Shown here: positions 32,411 to 32,797 of the stretch, piece by piece
Layout of the letters: each line of letters begins with the position of its first letter
Numbering within the stretch: position 1 is the stretch's first letter
DNA from: an uncultured Roseateles sp.
GTDB lineage: Bacteria; Pseudomonadota; Gammaproteobacteria; Burkholderiales; Burkholderiaceae
NCBI GenBank assembly: GCA_946886855.1
Contig: CAMPJJ010000064.1
Location: forward strand, 1-32,797
Direction: 5' to 3'
DNA length: 32,797 nt
Position numbers and translations under genes: made by a program
The notes under the pieces: generated by a model
Database searches by the model: none
What the model saw: only the letters and a program-made list of their open reading frames with translations
Told to the model about the DNA's origin: nothing

Positions 32411-32797
32411 ATGACGACGGCCGTCAAGCCCGTCGCGCTGGAAGCGGCCGCACTCGCCGAGGCGCTGCGGTCCGCGGTGCTCGCGCAGGACTTCGGCGCC
32501 ACGCGCGATCCGCAGGACGACGGCCGGCCGATCCGGCATTTCCCGAGCATCGATCTGGCCGTCGTCGCGTTCCCGGAGCAGGGCGCGCCGATCGCGGCCA
32601 ACGTGCTGTTCTCGCGCGAGCATCCCGGGGGCCTCGTCGCCGACATTGCGCCGGACGCGGGCCCCGTGCGCAACATCCGCTACCTGGCCGATCAGCGCGA
32701 TGCCGACGGCAACTCGATCGCGTGGCGGCCGGCGTCGGACTGGTCCGCGATGGAGTGGACGCCGCTGGCCGGCGGGGCGGGCGAGGCGGGCGATGAG
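32411..32797 (+). CDS. unrecognised protein, N-terminal part (runs off the window)
   Basis: An ATG at 32411, preceded by GAGGG at 6-7 nt, opens a frame of 129 codons that has no stop before the window ends. It starts MTTAVKPVALEAAALAEALR, is acidic and Ala-rich, and contains RHFPSIDLAVVAFPEQG and NIRYLADQRDADGNSIAW, which look like the beta-rich part of a folded protein. No signal peptide or membrane segment is visible. It lies 9 bp after the dadA-like stop, so it is probably in the same operon. I do not recognise a family. Confidence 0.75.
   Translation, partial: MTTAVKPVALEAAALAEALRSAVLAQDFGATRDPQDDGRPIRHFPSIDLAVVAFPEQGAPIAANVLFSREHPGGLVADIAPDAGPVRNIRYLADQRDADGNSIAWRPASDWSAMEWTPLAGGAGEAGDE

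Noticed and set aside
1..32797. CRISPR array, prophage, integron or complete defence island
   Set aside because: No regularly spaced direct repeats of CRISPR type, no phage structural or integrase genes, and no Cas, restriction or retron genes were found.

Overview
The window is GC-rich (about 68-70 % by eye) and densely coded. Gene content points to a betaproteobacterium of the Burkholderiales, probably near the Roseateles/Mitsuaria/Rubrivivax group: two PEP-CTERM proteins with nearly identical sorting tails, an ilvE-zinc finger pair, a membrane-anchored c5-type cytochrome and a FadE-type acyl-CoA dehydrogenase. This placement is inference from family knowledge, not from a search.

Layout. 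Bases 1-6305 hold the end of a patatin-like lipase, a methyl-accepting chemotaxis protein, a Rossmann-fold dehydrogenase/epimerase and a FadE-type acyl-CoA dehydrogenase that lacks the usual N-terminal membrane anchor. Bases 6391-7146 are a small AT-richer patch: imperfect repeats, a 5'-truncated reading frame resembling the C-terminal part of TniQ/TnsD proteins, a terminator hairpin and four iterated TCCGGCCTG-type repeats that end 18 bp from a tRNA-Arg(CCG) gene. I read this as a decayed transposon end parked at a tRNA. Bases 7459-15184 are housekeeping: cytochrome c, then a long leftward series (sodium/solute symporter, radA, small membrane protein, ilvE, zinc-finger protein, SnoaL-like protein, YheT-like hydrolase, unknown protein). 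A 230-bp cluster of TGTGGA (DnaA-box-like) words lies just upstream of radA.

Bases 15375-17037 carry two exporters (LysE/RhtB and EamA). Bases 17194-19369 form an accessory patch: an orphan MqsA-like antitoxin without its MqsR toxin and with a substituted zinc ligand, plus two tandem PEP-CTERM exported proteins. Bases 19473-21834 are a leftward group: a membrane-anchored protein with a HExxHxxGxxD zinc-protease motif, the ribosome rescue factor ArfB and alanine racemase. The lysophospholipid transporter LplT diverges from alr.

Bases 23389-29545 are a mixed set: a dispersed palindromic repeat, an SGNH-like hydrolase with a TTG start, an EamA permease, a glutathione peroxidase translationally coupled to a DUF2332 protein, a small monooxygenase, an exported M20 carboxypeptidase and a PaaI-type thioesterase. 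The right end carries an aromatic aminotransferase (tyrB-like), a striking 105-bp nested hairpin element, a D-amino-acid dehydrogenase (dadA-like) and the start of an unrecognised gene coupled to it. Amino-acid metabolism recurs (ilvE, tyrB, dadA, alr, LysE, EamA), but these genes are scattered and do not form one operon.

I see no CRISPR array, phage module or complete defence system. The most unusual items are the transposon remnant beside tRNA-Arg, the nested hairpin between tyrB and dadA, and the toxin-less MqsA homologue. No interval longer than 300 bp lacks a gene.
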